Of a stretch of 64,000 nt of DNA, positions 17,574 to 25,653 are shown in pieces (within the stretch, counting starts at the first letter, position 1; every line of letters begins with the position of its first letter). The notes under the pieces are model-generated. The model made no database searches, was not told the origin of the DNA, and saw only the letters and a program-made list of their open reading frames with translations. Source of the stretch: Lentzea terrae. Its GTDB lineage: Bacteria > Actinomycetota > Actinomycetes > Mycobacteriales > Pseudonocardiaceae. The stretch covers positions 477,035 to 541,034 of the forward strand of contig NZ_QFWW01000020.1 of assembly GCF_003265345.1 (NCBI RefSeq), given 5' to 3'. The position numbers and the translations under genes were made by a program.

Positions 17574-17643
17574 GGTCGTGAGTGGGTGCGGTCGCCACCC
17601 GCGGCGCAGCCGAAGGCCGTCGCGACCGCACCCACTCACGACC
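17574..17643. repeat. Long inverted repeat and direct repeats between the LacI gene and araB
   Basis: Arms at 17574-17595 and 17622-17643 are perfect 22-base reverse complements around a 26-base GC-rich loop. The right-arm end (ctcacgaccgccgcac) recurs as a direct repeat at about 17716. In the 373-base gap between the stop of the LacI gene and the start of araB (both minus strand), this is the only structure besides the operator. It could terminate the regulator transcript. Confidence 0.75.
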
Positions 17644-17768
17644 GCCGCACTCACCACCCCAGCGCTCAGGACGCGGTGCCCCACCCACGAACACCGCCAC
17701 CAGACCCCAGCACTCACGACCGCCGCACCCACCACCAGCACTCAAGCCGCCGGCACCAAACCGGCGCG

Positions 17769-18782
17769 TCAGGCCGGCGGTGCCACGCTCTCGCGCTGCA
17801 CCAGCACCGGCGCGATCGTCCGCCGGGGCCGAATCGACTCGCCCTCGCTGACCTGCTCGAGCAGCAGGCCGAGGGTCTCCCGCGCCACCGCCGCGAAGTC
17901 GGGCCGCACGGTGGTGAGCGGCGGGATGAAGTACGCCGCCTCCGGCACGTCGTCGAACCCGACGACGCTGACGTCGTGCGGCACCCGGCGACCGCGCTCG
18001 TGCATGGCGCGCAGCACGCCGAGCGCGAGGTGGTCGTTGGACGCGAACACGGCGGTGACCTCGGGCATCCTGGCCAGCATCTGCCCTGCCTTGTACCCGG
18101 CCGCGGCACTCCAATCAGCCGCCACCACCGGCGGCACCTCCGCGTGGTAGGTCTCCAGCGCCTGCCGCCAGCCGGCCACGCGACCGGCCGCGTCGAACCA
18201 GTCGGGGGGGCCGGAGACGTGCCACACCGTCGCGTGCCCTGCCTGCAGGAGATGGGCGGTGGCCTCGAAGGCACCGGCTCCCTGGTCCACCGTGACCAGC
18301 GGAGTGGGTCGCTCCGGGTCGCCGTCCACAGTGACCAGCGGCAGGTCGGCCGGCACGTCGGCGAGCGCGTCGGCCGCCGACGAGTTCGGTGCGATGACCA
18401 CGATCCCGGCCACCCGCTGGTCGCGGTGCCGTTCGACAGCGGCCGCTATCGAATCGCGGTCGAGGACCTTCACCCTGCCGACGCTGACCGCGAACCCGGC
18501 CTCCCCCGCCGCCTCCTCGAAGGCGGACAGCAGCGAGGCCGGGCCGTACAAAGTGGAGTTCTGCGCCACCACACCGATCAGCTGAGTTTTGCCGGTGACC
18601 AACGCACGAGCCGCCCGGTTGGGCCGGTAGCCCAGCTCCTTGATGGCGGCCCGCACGCGCAGTCGGGTCTGCTCGCGGACGTTCGGGTGGTCGTTGAGCA
18701 CGCGCGACACCGTCTGGTGAGACACCCCGGCAAGGCGCGCCACGTCGGTCATCGCGGGATCACGCGTGATCTTCTGGTCCAC
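17769..18782 (-). CDS. LacI-family transcriptional repressor of the arabinose locus
   Basis: A 337-residue regulator starting at GTG 18782 behind GGAG. The N-terminal LacI helix-turn-helix (about 10-35: TDVARLAGVSHQTVSRVLN) and hinge helix (NRAARALVTGKT) are followed by a periplasmic-binding-protein-like effector domain (IGVVAQNSTLYGPA through PHDVSVVGFDDVPEAAYFIPPLTTV). It should bind the dyads listed across 4788-22909 and release them with an arabinose-derived inducer. A copy of the operator upstream of its own start implies autoregulation. Confidence 0.93.
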   Translation of the reverse strand: MDQKITRDPAMTDVARLAGVSHQTVSRVLNDHPNVREQTRLRVRAAIKELGYRPNRAARALVTGKTQLIGVVAQNSTLYGPASLLSAFEEAAGEAGFAVSVGRVKVLDRDSIAAAVERHRDQRVAGIVVIAPNSSAADALADVPADLPLVTVDGDPERPTPLVTVDQGAGAFEATAHLLQAGHATVWHVSGPPDWFDAAGRVAGWRQALETYHAEVPPVVAADWSAAAGYKAGQMLARMPEVTAVFASNDHLALGVLRAMHERGRRVPHDVSVVGFDDVPEAAYFIPPLTTVRPDFAAVARETLGLLLEQVSEGESIRPRRTIAPVLVQRESVAPPA

Positions 18783-18815
18783 GAACGGTCTCCGATCCTT
18801 GGTCTAGACCGATGA

Positions 18816-18829
18816 TGTTAGCGATAACA
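18816..18829. promoter_or_regulatory. LacI-type operator of the regulator gene
   Basis: TGTTAGCGATAACA, one mismatch to the consensus, lies 34 bases upstream of the regulator start and 37 bases downstream of the GH43 stop, consistent with autoregulation. Confidence 0.82.
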
Positions 18830-18865
18830 CCCGTCAGTCTCGCTTCACCACACCCATTGTGACCG

Positions 18866-20305
18866 CTATTCGAGCCGGAACGTCGCACGTCGGCGCGCGT
18901 CGCGGTCATTTCCGGGCCGGCCGGCCACCAGTCTGCCCCGGTCCTGGATGAGATAAGAATCTGCTCCAACATTCAACGAAATCGCCTTCTTGTCGGCGAG
19001 CCCAGGCAGCCGGTTGAAACTCGCCGCCCGGCCGTACGCGTCCGAGTCCTCGAACGGGTCGATGCGCACTACGTCGCCGTCGACCCGCACGTACCGGTCG
19101 GGGAAGTTCACCGACTGCAGAGCGACCGTGCCGGAGCCGAGAAATCCCGGCACGAACCGGAACTGCGAGTCGGCCAGGTCGCGCACGTTGCCGTCGACCC
19201 GCAGCCGGTACTCGTAGTGCCGCAGGTACAACCCGTCCAGCGTGGCCAGCCGCGAGATGGGGCCGCCACGGCCGACCGGGACACCGAACGACGGCGTGCC
19301 GTCGTCGTTCCAGTGCAACCGCTGCACGCGGGTGTGCCGGTTCGGGTCGAACAGCGGATCACCGTTGATGTCGCGGTAGTCGCGGGCGTGGTAGACCAGC
19401 ACGTCCATGTCGCCGACCGTGGTGAACGAGTTGTGCCCCGGCCCGTACTGCGACGTCGGCACGTGCGTCGCGAAGATCGGCTGCGGCGACTTGGTCCACG
19501 ACCTGGCGTCGAGCAGGTTCGCGTTCTCGTCCGCGGTCAGCAGACCCATGCAGTAGCGGGCGTCGGTGGCGCTGGCGGAGAACGTGACGAACACCCGGCC
19601 GTTGCGGATCAGCACCGCCGGGCCCTCGTTCACCCGGAAACCCTGCACCTCCCACGACAGCGTCGGCGTCGCGATGCGGACCGGCGTGGTCTTCAACGCG
19701 AGCGGCGAGGCCATCTCGGCGATGTAGAGGTTCGTGCCGGAGCCGACCGCCGGATCGTTCTGCGCCCACATGAAGTAGCGCTTCCCGCGGTGCGCGAACG
19801 TCGTCGAGTCGAGGGTGAACGTGTCCAGGTGCGTGATCATCTGACCGCGCAGCACCCAGCCGTCCTGACGCGGATCGGCGTTCGCGGACTCCAGCACGTA
19901 GGTGCGGATGCGGAACGGCTCGTCCTTGTCCCCTGCGGCGAAGTAGATGTACCACTTGCCGTCGATGCGGTGCAGTTCCGGCGCCCAGATGTAGCCGCCC
20001 ATCTTGCCCGACGCGGGCCGGCGCCAGATCGTCCGTTCCCGCGCGGACGTCAGACCGTCCAATGTGGACGCGCCGCGGACCACGATCCGGTCGTACTCCG
20101 GCACGGATCCGGTCAGGTAGTACATGCCGTCGGTCGGCGGGGTGATGAACGGGTCGGCGCGCTGCTCGACCAGCGGGTTGCGGGTGGGCAGCTCGGCCGC
20201 CGGTTCCGGCGCGGCCACGACAGGTGCCGAGCCCGCGAGGGACAACGCGCTGGTGGCGGCGAGCACACCACCCGTGCCCAGCAGCAGGGATCTGCGGTCG
20301 ATCAC
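18866..20305 (-). CDS. Secreted GH43 exo-alpha-1,5-arabinofuranosidase with AbfB (CBM42) domain
   Basis: A 479-residue enzyme with a twin-arginine-type signal (MIDRRSLLLGTGG, cleavage near VVAAPEPAA), a GH43 propeller (~40-340; RADPFITP base, IWAPELHRIDGKWYIYFA, TLDSTTF, NEGPAVLIRNG acid) and an arabinose-binding AbfB beta-trefoil (~345-479; HYEYRLRV, FRFVPGF, DRYVRVDG). The layout matches actinomycete exo-1,5-alpha-L-arabinofuranosidases that release arabinose from linear arabinan. Its GTG overlaps the stop of the upstream GH51 gene by four bases (GTGA), so both are one transcript reading towards the regulator. Confidence 0.9.
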   Translation of the reverse strand: MIDRRSLLLGTGGVLAATSALSLAGSAPVVAAPEPAAELPTRNPLVEQRADPFITPPTDGMYYLTGSVPEYDRIVVRGASTLDGLTSARERTIWRRPASGKMGGYIWAPELHRIDGKWYIYFAAGDKDEPFRIRTYVLESANADPRQDGWVLRGQMITHLDTFTLDSTTFAHRGKRYFMWAQNDPAVGSGTNLYIAEMASPLALKTTPVRIATPTLSWEVQGFRVNEGPAVLIRNGRVFVTFSASATDARYCMGLLTADENANLLDARSWTKSPQPIFATHVPTSQYGPGHNSFTTVGDMDVLVYHARDYRDINGDPLFDPNRHTRVQRLHWNDDGTPSFGVPVGRGGPISRLATLDGLYLRHYEYRLRVDGNVRDLADSQFRFVPGFLGSGTVALQSVNFPDRYVRVDGDVVRIDPFEDSDAYGRAASFNRLPGLADKKAISLNVGADSYLIQDRGRLVAGRPGNDRDARRRATFRLE

Positions 20306-22779
20306 TTGCGGCTCCTGTCCTTGACGCGGAACACCGTGATGGAGTTCGGCGGGAACGTGTGCGTGAACGAGCTGCGCACGCTCACCTGGGTCGTGCGCGG
20401 CTTGATCGGCTGGGCGAACTCGGTGTTCACGTCGTCCGGCCTGCCCTGCAGAACGGTCACCCGCGCGGTCGACGCCACCGGCATCCCGAGGTCGATGCGA
20501 GTGCGGGCCGCGTTGTCCTGGGCGTTGACGACCTTGACGATCAGCTCACCGGTCGCGAGGTCGCGGGTCACGACCTGGCGGAACGGTTCCGCGAGCTTGT
20601 CGTCGGTGAACTCGCCCCACTTCTGACCGTCGAGGAACAGCGCGACGTGCCGTCCGCGCACCTCGACGCGCACGTCGTAGGTGCGGCCGGTCTCGATGCT
20701 GGTGTTGTTGCTCATCAGCGTGCTCTTGCCACCGCCGACGGCCTTCTCCACGGCCGACTGGGTGTTGTTCCAGCCGCCGAGGTTCCACCAGTAGTAGTTG
20801 CCGGTGTCCTGCACGCCGAACGCGACGAGGAAGCCCTCGCGCCCGGACTGCTTGGTGGCCTTGAGGTTCAGCGTGTAGTCGCGCCAGTTCCGGTCGCCGG
20901 CGGTCACGAGGGTGTTCTCGGCGGCGGCGTCGGACTGGACATAGGCACCGTTCACAACGTTCCAGGCGCCCTTGCCGGTCTTCGTCCACTGCGCGTCGGT
21001 ACCGGAGAAGTCGTCGCTGAAGAGCTGCTGGCCGGCCGCGCTGGTAACGCGCACATCGTCGTAGGAAGCCGCGGTCGCCCACGTCGACAGACCGATCGCG
21101 CCCGTGATCGGGGCCTGGGTGGACGGCGTGGCCGACGCGGTGCTCGGCACGACCTCGTCGCCGACGTTGTTCATGAACAGCTTCTGCGTCTCGTAGCTCG
21201 CCGAACCCCACGACGCGTGGTTGTTGAACCAGATCATGTCCGGCCGCCACTGCACGTAGTCCTCATTGGACAGCAGCGGCGCGTAGGAGGCGAGCTTCAC
21301 GACGTCGGCGTTGCGCTCGAGGCCGGTCATGAACGCGGCTTCGGTCAGCGCGTTGAAGTACTTGTTGTCCTGGGAGGCGTACTCGCCGAGGAACACCTTG
21401 GGACCATTGCGGTCGTAGGAGTCGTAGCGGTTGTTGTTCTCCAGGAACCAGCTCGGGCTGTTGTAGTAGTGCTCGTCGACCATCTGCACGCCGGCCTGCT
21501 TGTTGAGCTGCCACAGCCGGTCGAACGTGCCGCCGGTGTCGTCCGGGCCGGAGTTGCTGACGACCGTGATGTCCGGGTACTTGGCGTTGATGGCCTTGCG
21601 GAACTCGGTGAAGCGGGCGAAGAACTCGTCCGGCAGGTTCTCCTCGTTGCCCACCGCGAGGTGCGTGAGCTTGAACGACTTGGGGTGCCCCATCTCGGCG
21701 CGCTTGCGGCCCCACGTCGAGTCGGCGGGCCCGTTGGCGAACTCGATCAGGTCGAGCGTGTCCTGGATGTGCCGCTGCAGCAACGCGGGGTCGTTCGTGG
21801 CGCGGTTCTGGCCGCAACCGGTGACCAGGGCGGGCACGACGGGCAGCGGCATGGCGCCGACGTCCTCGGAGAACTGGAAGTACTCGTAGTAGCCGAGGCC
21901 GTAGGACTGGTTGTAGCCCCAGAAGTTCCAGTTCGTGGCGCGCTGCTCGACCGGGCCGATGGTGTCCTTCCACTGGTACGAACGGCGGCGCTCGTAGTCC
22001 GGCGCGTCGTAGCCGTAGTGGCTGCCGGTGTTGACCAGGCAGCCGCCGGGGAAGCGGACGAAGCCGGGCTTCAGGGCGGCGATCTTCTCGGCGAGGTCGC
22101 GCCGCAGGCCGTGGCCCTTGAAGGTGTCCTGCGGCAGCAGCGAGATCATGTCGAGGCGCAGGGTGCCGGTGCCGCCGCCGGTGACCAGCAGCCGGCCGGT
22201 GTTCGTCGACTTCTTCGCGCGGACCGAGCCGGAGTAGCGCGTCCAGCCGTCGCCCTTGACCTGGACCTGCACCGGGTCGCCCAACGGGTGGCCGGCCGGG
22301 TCGGTGATGGTGGCGGTCAGCGGTGTCGCGGCCTGGTCGGTGCGGGCCCAGACGGAGAAGTCGTAGCGCTGCCCCTCCTTGATCGCGATTCCGGTGTTGT
22401 AGCCCGAGTTGATGACACCCGCGGGCAGGCCGAGCTTGAGGTAACGGCGGTTGCGCTCGTTCATCCGGCCGCTGTCGTCGAACACGTCCACGGTGCCGCT
22501 GTGCGGCGCCCACGAGGTCAGGCTCGTGTAGTTCGCGTTGTCGGCCTTGTCGTACTCGAACGAGCGGTTCTGCACGAGCTCGGCGTAGAGGCCGCCGTCA
22601 GCGGCCCGGTTGATGTCCTCGAAGAAGACGCCGTACATCGTGTCGTCGATCGATGCGCCCTTCTTCGTGGCGTCGACCTTCAGCGTGTAGTCGGTTTCGG
22701 CCGCGGTTCCCGAACCGGGAACGACTGCCAGCAGGGAGGCCGCCAGAGCGGCGGACAGCAGAACGTGCCTGGACGACAT
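20302..22779 (-). CDS. Secreted GH51 alpha-L-arabinofuranosidase
   Basis: An 825-residue exported retaining arabinofuranosidase. Signal peptide ~1-26, then the GH51 N-terminal module (DDTMYGVFFEDINRAADGG; QNRSFEYDK), a carbohydrate-binding insertion, the TIM barrel with acid/base AVGNEENL and nucleophile FLGEYAS, a CBM66/LamG-like region (~590-730; DDFSGTDAQWTKTGKG) and the C-terminal beta domain ending in PPNSITVFRVK. It removes arabinofuranosyl side chains from arabinoxylan or arabinogalactan outside the cell. ATG 22779 has GGGAG upstream. First gene of a two-gene transcript with GH43-AbfB, divergent from the ABC importer. Confidence 0.93.
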   Translation of the reverse strand: MSSRHVLLSAALAASLLAVVPGSGTAAETDYTLKVDATKKGASIDDTMYGVFFEDINRAADGGLYAELVQNRSFEYDKADNANYTSLTSWAPHSGTVDVFDDSGRMNERNRRYLKLGLPAGVINSGYNTGIAIKEGQRYDFSVWARTDQAATPLTATITDPAGHPLGDPVQVQVKGDGWTRYSGSVRAKKSTNTGRLLVTGGGTGTLRLDMISLLPQDTFKGHGLRRDLAEKIAALKPGFVRFPGGCLVNTGSHYGYDAPDYERRRSYQWKDTIGPVEQRATNWNFWGYNQSYGLGYYEYFQFSEDVGAMPLPVVPALVTGCGQNRATNDPALLQRHIQDTLDLIEFANGPADSTWGRKRAEMGHPKSFKLTHLAVGNEENLPDEFFARFTEFRKAINAKYPDITVVSNSGPDDTGGTFDRLWQLNKQAGVQMVDEHYYNSPSWFLENNNRYDSYDRNGPKVFLGEYASQDNKYFNALTEAAFMTGLERNADVVKLASYAPLLSNEDYVQWRPDMIWFNNHASWGSASYETQKLFMNNVGDEVVPSTASATPSTQAPITGAIGLSTWATAASYDDVRVTSAAGQQLFSDDFSGTDAQWTKTGKGAWNVVNGAYVQSDAAAENTLVTAGDRNWRDYTLNLKATKQSGREGFLVAFGVQDTGNYYWWNLGGWNNTQSAVEKAVGGGKSTLMSNNTSIETGRTYDVRVEVRGRHVALFLDGQKWGEFTDDKLAEPFRQVVTRDLATGELIVKVVNAQDNAARTRIDLGMPVASTARVTVLQGRPDDVNTEFAQPIKPRTTQVSVRSSFTHTFPPNSITVFRVKDRSRK

Positions 22780-22816
22780 GGGGGTTGAGCTCCCGACGTT
22801 GGAAGTTCAATGCAAA

Positions 22817-22830
22817 AGTGAGCGCTAACA
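22817..22830. promoter_or_regulatory. LacI-type operator upstream of GH51
   Basis: AGTGAGCGCTAACA, identical to the site before the large GH43 gene, 38 bases upstream of the GH51 start. Confidence 0.78.
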
Positions 22831-22849
22831 TACGACCGACACCAGGTCA

Positions 22850-22863
22850 GGTCAACGCTCACA
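22850..22863. promoter_or_regulatory. Weaker LacI-type operator in the divergent region
   Basis: On the minus strand this reads TGTGAGCGTTGACC, sharing the first ten bases of the variant operator at 22896. It lies between two better sites and could support cooperative or looped repression. Confidence 0.45.
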
Positions 22864-22895
22864 AGTCGTTATGGTCAAACGCTTGACGAGACGGA

Positions 22896-22909
22896 TGTGA
22901 GCGTTCACT
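22896..22909. promoter_or_regulatory. LacI-type operator upstream of the sugar ABC importer
   Basis: TGTGAGCGTTCACT matches the variant site at 12651 in 13 of 14 bases and lies 71 bases upstream of the substrate-binding-protein gene. Confidence 0.7.
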
Positions 22910-22979
22910 CTTGTCCACCTGACAGCCGCGGACATGCGGCCGGGCTCCGCGACACCGTAGTCACCTCGGAGGAATCCCT

Positions 22980-23951
22980 GTGCTGAAGAAGATCACGACA
23001 GCCGCCAGCGTGATCGCGCTTTGCGCGCTGACAGCGTGCGGCTCTGGCTCTGGTGGTGGAACTGACACCGGCTCGTCCGGTGACACCATCACGATGGGCT
23101 TCGCCCAGGTGGGCGCCGAGAGTGGCTGGCGCACCGCCAACACCAAGTCGATCCAGGACGAGGCCAAGGCCGCCGGGATCGACCTGAAGTTCTCCGACGC
23201 GCAGCAGAAGCAGGAGAACCAGATCAAGGCCATCCGGTCCTACATCCAGCAGAAGGTCAAGGTGATCGCGTTCAGCCCGGTCGTCGAGACCGGCTGGGAC
23301 ACCGTGCTGCTGGAGGCCAAGCGCGCGAACATCCCGGTGATCCTCACCGACCGCGCGATCGACTCCGACGACACGTCGCTCTACAAGACGTTCCTCGGTT
23401 CGGACTTCGTCGAGGAAGGCCGCAAGGCCGGCGACTGGATGGTGGCCAACGCCTCCGGCCCCACGAACGTGGTGGAGCTGCAGGGCACGACCGGTGCGGC
23501 GCCCGCGATCGACCGCAAGAAGGGCTTCGAGGAGAAGATCGCCGCCAAGCCCGAGATCAAGGTCGTCGCCTCCCAGACCGGTGACTTCACCCGCTCCGGC
23601 GGCAAGCAGGTCATGGAGGCGTTCCTCAAGTCCCAGCCGAAGATCGACGTCGTCTACGCGCACAACGACGACATGGGTCTGGGCGCCATCGAGGCGATCA
23701 AGGCGGCCGGCAAGGTGCCCGGCAAGGACATCAAGATCATCACCGTCGACGCCGTCAAGGATGGCATGGCGGCGCTGGCCAACGGCGAGATCAACTTCAT
23801 CGTCGAGTGCAACCCGTTGCTGGGCAAGCAGTTGATGGAGCTGGCGAAGAAGGTCGTCAAGGGCGAGGAGGTGCCGGCCAGGGTCGTGACCGTGGAGGGC
23901 ACGTTCACCCAGGAGCAGGCCAAGGCCGCTCTGCCCACGCGCCAGTACTGA
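22980..23951 (+). CDS. Sugar ABC transporter substrate-binding lipoprotein (YtfQ type)
   Basis: A 323-residue type I periplasmic-binding-fold lipoprotein; GTG 22980 follows GGAGG. The lipobox LTAC puts the anchor cysteine near residue 20. Sequence after it (TITMGFAQVGAESGWRTANTKSIQDEA, VKVIAFSPVVETGWDTVL, ILTDRAID) is the pattern of the galactofuranose-binding YtfQ subgroup rather than ribose or xylose binders. This suggests a furanose ligand such as L-arabinofuranose or D-galactofuranose. First gene of a four-gene importer operon. Confidence 0.9.
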   Translation: MLKKITTAASVIALCALTACGSGSGGGTDTGSSGDTITMGFAQVGAESGWRTANTKSIQDEAKAAGIDLKFSDAQQKQENQIKAIRSYIQQKVKVIAFSPVVETGWDTVLLEAKRANIPVILTDRAIDSDDTSLYKTFLGSDFVEEGRKAGDWMVANASGPTNVVELQGTTGAAPAIDRKKGFEEKIAAKPEIKVVASQTGDFTRSGGKQVMEAFLKSQPKIDVVYAHNDDMGLGAIEAIKAAGKVPGKDIKIITVDAVKDGMAALANGEINFIVECNPLLGKQLMELAKKVVKGEEVPARVVTVEGTFTQEQAKAALPTRQY

Positions 23952-23969
23952 TTCCTGCGACAGGACCTG

Positions 23970-24098
23970 CGGGGCCCGTCAGCTCGCCCAAGTGGTGGCG
24001 GGTCCCGCACCCCAGCAGACTCAGCGAACACAGCAAGCACCTGGCAACGCAGACTCGCGGGACCCGTCACTCTCTCCCACCCGGTGACGGGTCCCGCG
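23970..24098. repeat. Array of GC-rich palindromes in the importer operon
   Basis: Four copies of CGGGnCCCG occur at 23970, 23999, 24058 and 24088. The last two lie in a perfect 15-bp stem (24056-24070 with 24084-24098, 13-base loop). Position between the binding-protein and ATPase genes suits partial termination or 3'-end protection that raises binding-protein level over the membrane parts. Confidence 0.75.
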
Positions 24099-24123
24099 CC
24101 CCAAGCGACGAAGGCCCGAACCC

Positions 24124-25653
24124 ATGACCGAGCCCGACACACCGATCGTCGAGATGCGGGGCATCAGCCTCGCATTTCCTGGCGTGAAGGCGTTGCAGGA
24201 CGTCGACTTCCGGCTGTTCCCCGGTGAAGTGCACGCTCTCATGGGCGAGAACGGCGCCGGCAAGTCGACTCTGATCAAGACGCTGACCGGCGTGCACACC
24301 CCGGACAGCGGCACAGTGCAGCTGGCGGGCGACACCGTCGCGTTCGCCGAACCCGCCCAAGCCCAGCAGGCCGGGATCAGCACGGTGTACCAGGAGGTCA
24401 ACCTCTGCGCGAACCTCACGGTCGCGGAGAACATCCTCCTGGGCCGTGAACCCCGCAAGCGCGGCGGCATCGACTTCAAGGCGATGCGCACGCAGGCCGC
24501 CGCGGTGCTGGCGCGGATCGGCGTGCACATCGACCCCGCGTCGATCCTCGACACGCATCCCATTGCCGTGCAACAACTCGTCGCGATCGCCCGCGCGATC
24601 GCCATCGACTGCCGCGTGCTCGTGCTCGACGAACCCACGTCGAGCCTCGACGCGGGCGAGGTCGCCGAGCTCTTCCGGATCATGCGGGTGCTGCGCGACG
24701 AGGGCGTGGCGATCCTGTTCGTGTCGCACTTCCTGGACCAGGTCTACGAGATCGCCGACCGGATGACGGTGCTGCGCAACGGCACCCTCGTCGGCGAGCA
24801 CCTCACCAAGGACCTCGACCGCCGGTCGCTCATCTCCGCCATGATCGGTCGTGAGCTCGGCGTGCTGGAGGCGATCGAAGACGCCAGCGAACGTCACAAG
24901 GTGTCCGGCCCGGTGCTCGTGCAGGCGGAAGGTCTCGGGCGGCGCGGCGCGATCGCACCGTTCGACCTGGACATCCGCGCGGGTGAGGTCGTCGGCCTCG
25001 CCGGACTGCTCGGCTCCGGCCGCACGGAGATGGCGCGCCTGCTGTTCGGCGCGGACAAAGCGACCGAGGGCAGGCTGCTCGTCGACGGCACGCCGCTGCA
25101 CCTGCGCGGACCGCGGTCGGCCATCGCGGCCGGGATCGCGTTCTGCTCGGAGGACCGCAAGGGCGAGGGCCTGGTCGCCGACCTCAGCATCCGGGACAAC
25201 CTCGTGCTGGCCATGCAGGCCGCACGCGGGTGGAGCCGCCCGGTACCGCGCAAGCTCAAGGACCAGCTCGTCGAGAAGTACCTGAAGGCACTGGACATCC
25301 GGCCCGCGAACCCGGACGCGCTGGTGCGCACGCTCTCCGGCGGCAACCAGCAGAAGGTGCTGCTGGCCCGCTGGCTCGTCACCGAACCGCGGCTGCTGAT
25401 CCTCGACGAACCGACGCGCGGCATCGACATCGGCGCGAAGGCCCAGATCCAGCAGCTCGTCACCACGCTGGCCTCGGAGGGCACCGCGGTGCTGTTCATC
25501 TCCGCGGAGATGGAGGAGGTCGTGCGCATCGCCGACCGGATCGTCGTCCTGCGCGACCGGCAGAAGATCGCCGAACTGGACGGCGGCTCGAGCATCGACG
25601 AGGTCGTCGGGCTCATCGCGGGTGAGCAGCTCCCCGAGGAGGTGGCGTCGTGA
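24124..25653 (+). CDS. Sugar ABC transporter ATPase, two-domain (YtfR/RbsA type)
   Basis: The 509-residue product has two fused nucleotide-binding domains typical of the CUT2 class. The first half holds an intact Walker A (GENGAGKST, ~41-49) and Walker B (VLVLDEPTS); the second half has a degenerate Walker A (GLLGSGRTE) but a good signature (LSGGNQQKVLLARWL) and LLILDEPTRGIDIGAK. It powers import of the sugar bound by the 22980 product. Its stop overlaps the start of the first permease. Confidence 0.95.
   Translation: MTEPDTPIVEMRGISLAFPGVKALQDVDFRLFPGEVHALMGENGAGKSTLIKTLTGVHTPDSGTVQLAGDTVAFAEPAQAQQAGISTVYQEVNLCANLTVAENILLGREPRKRGGIDFKAMRTQAAAVLARIGVHIDPASILDTHPIAVQQLVAIARAIAIDCRVLVLDEPTSSLDAGEVAELFRIMRVLRDEGVAILFVSHFLDQVYEIADRMTVLRNGTLVGEHLTKDLDRRSLISAMIGRELGVLEAIEDASERHKVSGPVLVQAEGLGRRGAIAPFDLDIRAGEVVGLAGLLGSGRTEMARLLFGADKATEGRLLVDGTPLHLRGPRSAIAAGIAFCSEDRKGEGLVADLSIRDNLVLAMQAARGWSRPVPRKLKDQLVEKYLKALDIRPANPDALVRTLSGGNQQKVLLARWLVTEPRLLILDEPTRGIDIGAKAQIQQLVTTLASEGTAVLFISAEMEEVVRIADRIVVLRDRQKIAELDGGSSIDEVVGLIAGEQLPEEVAS

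Noticed and set aside
20224..22788. 854-codon open frame on the plus strand
   Set aside because: It is antisense to the GH51 and GH43 genes; the composition reflects third-position GC of the real genes.
24056..24098. Part of a tRNA or riboswitch
   Set aside because: Only a single GC-rich hairpin is present, without conserved loops or a cloverleaf.
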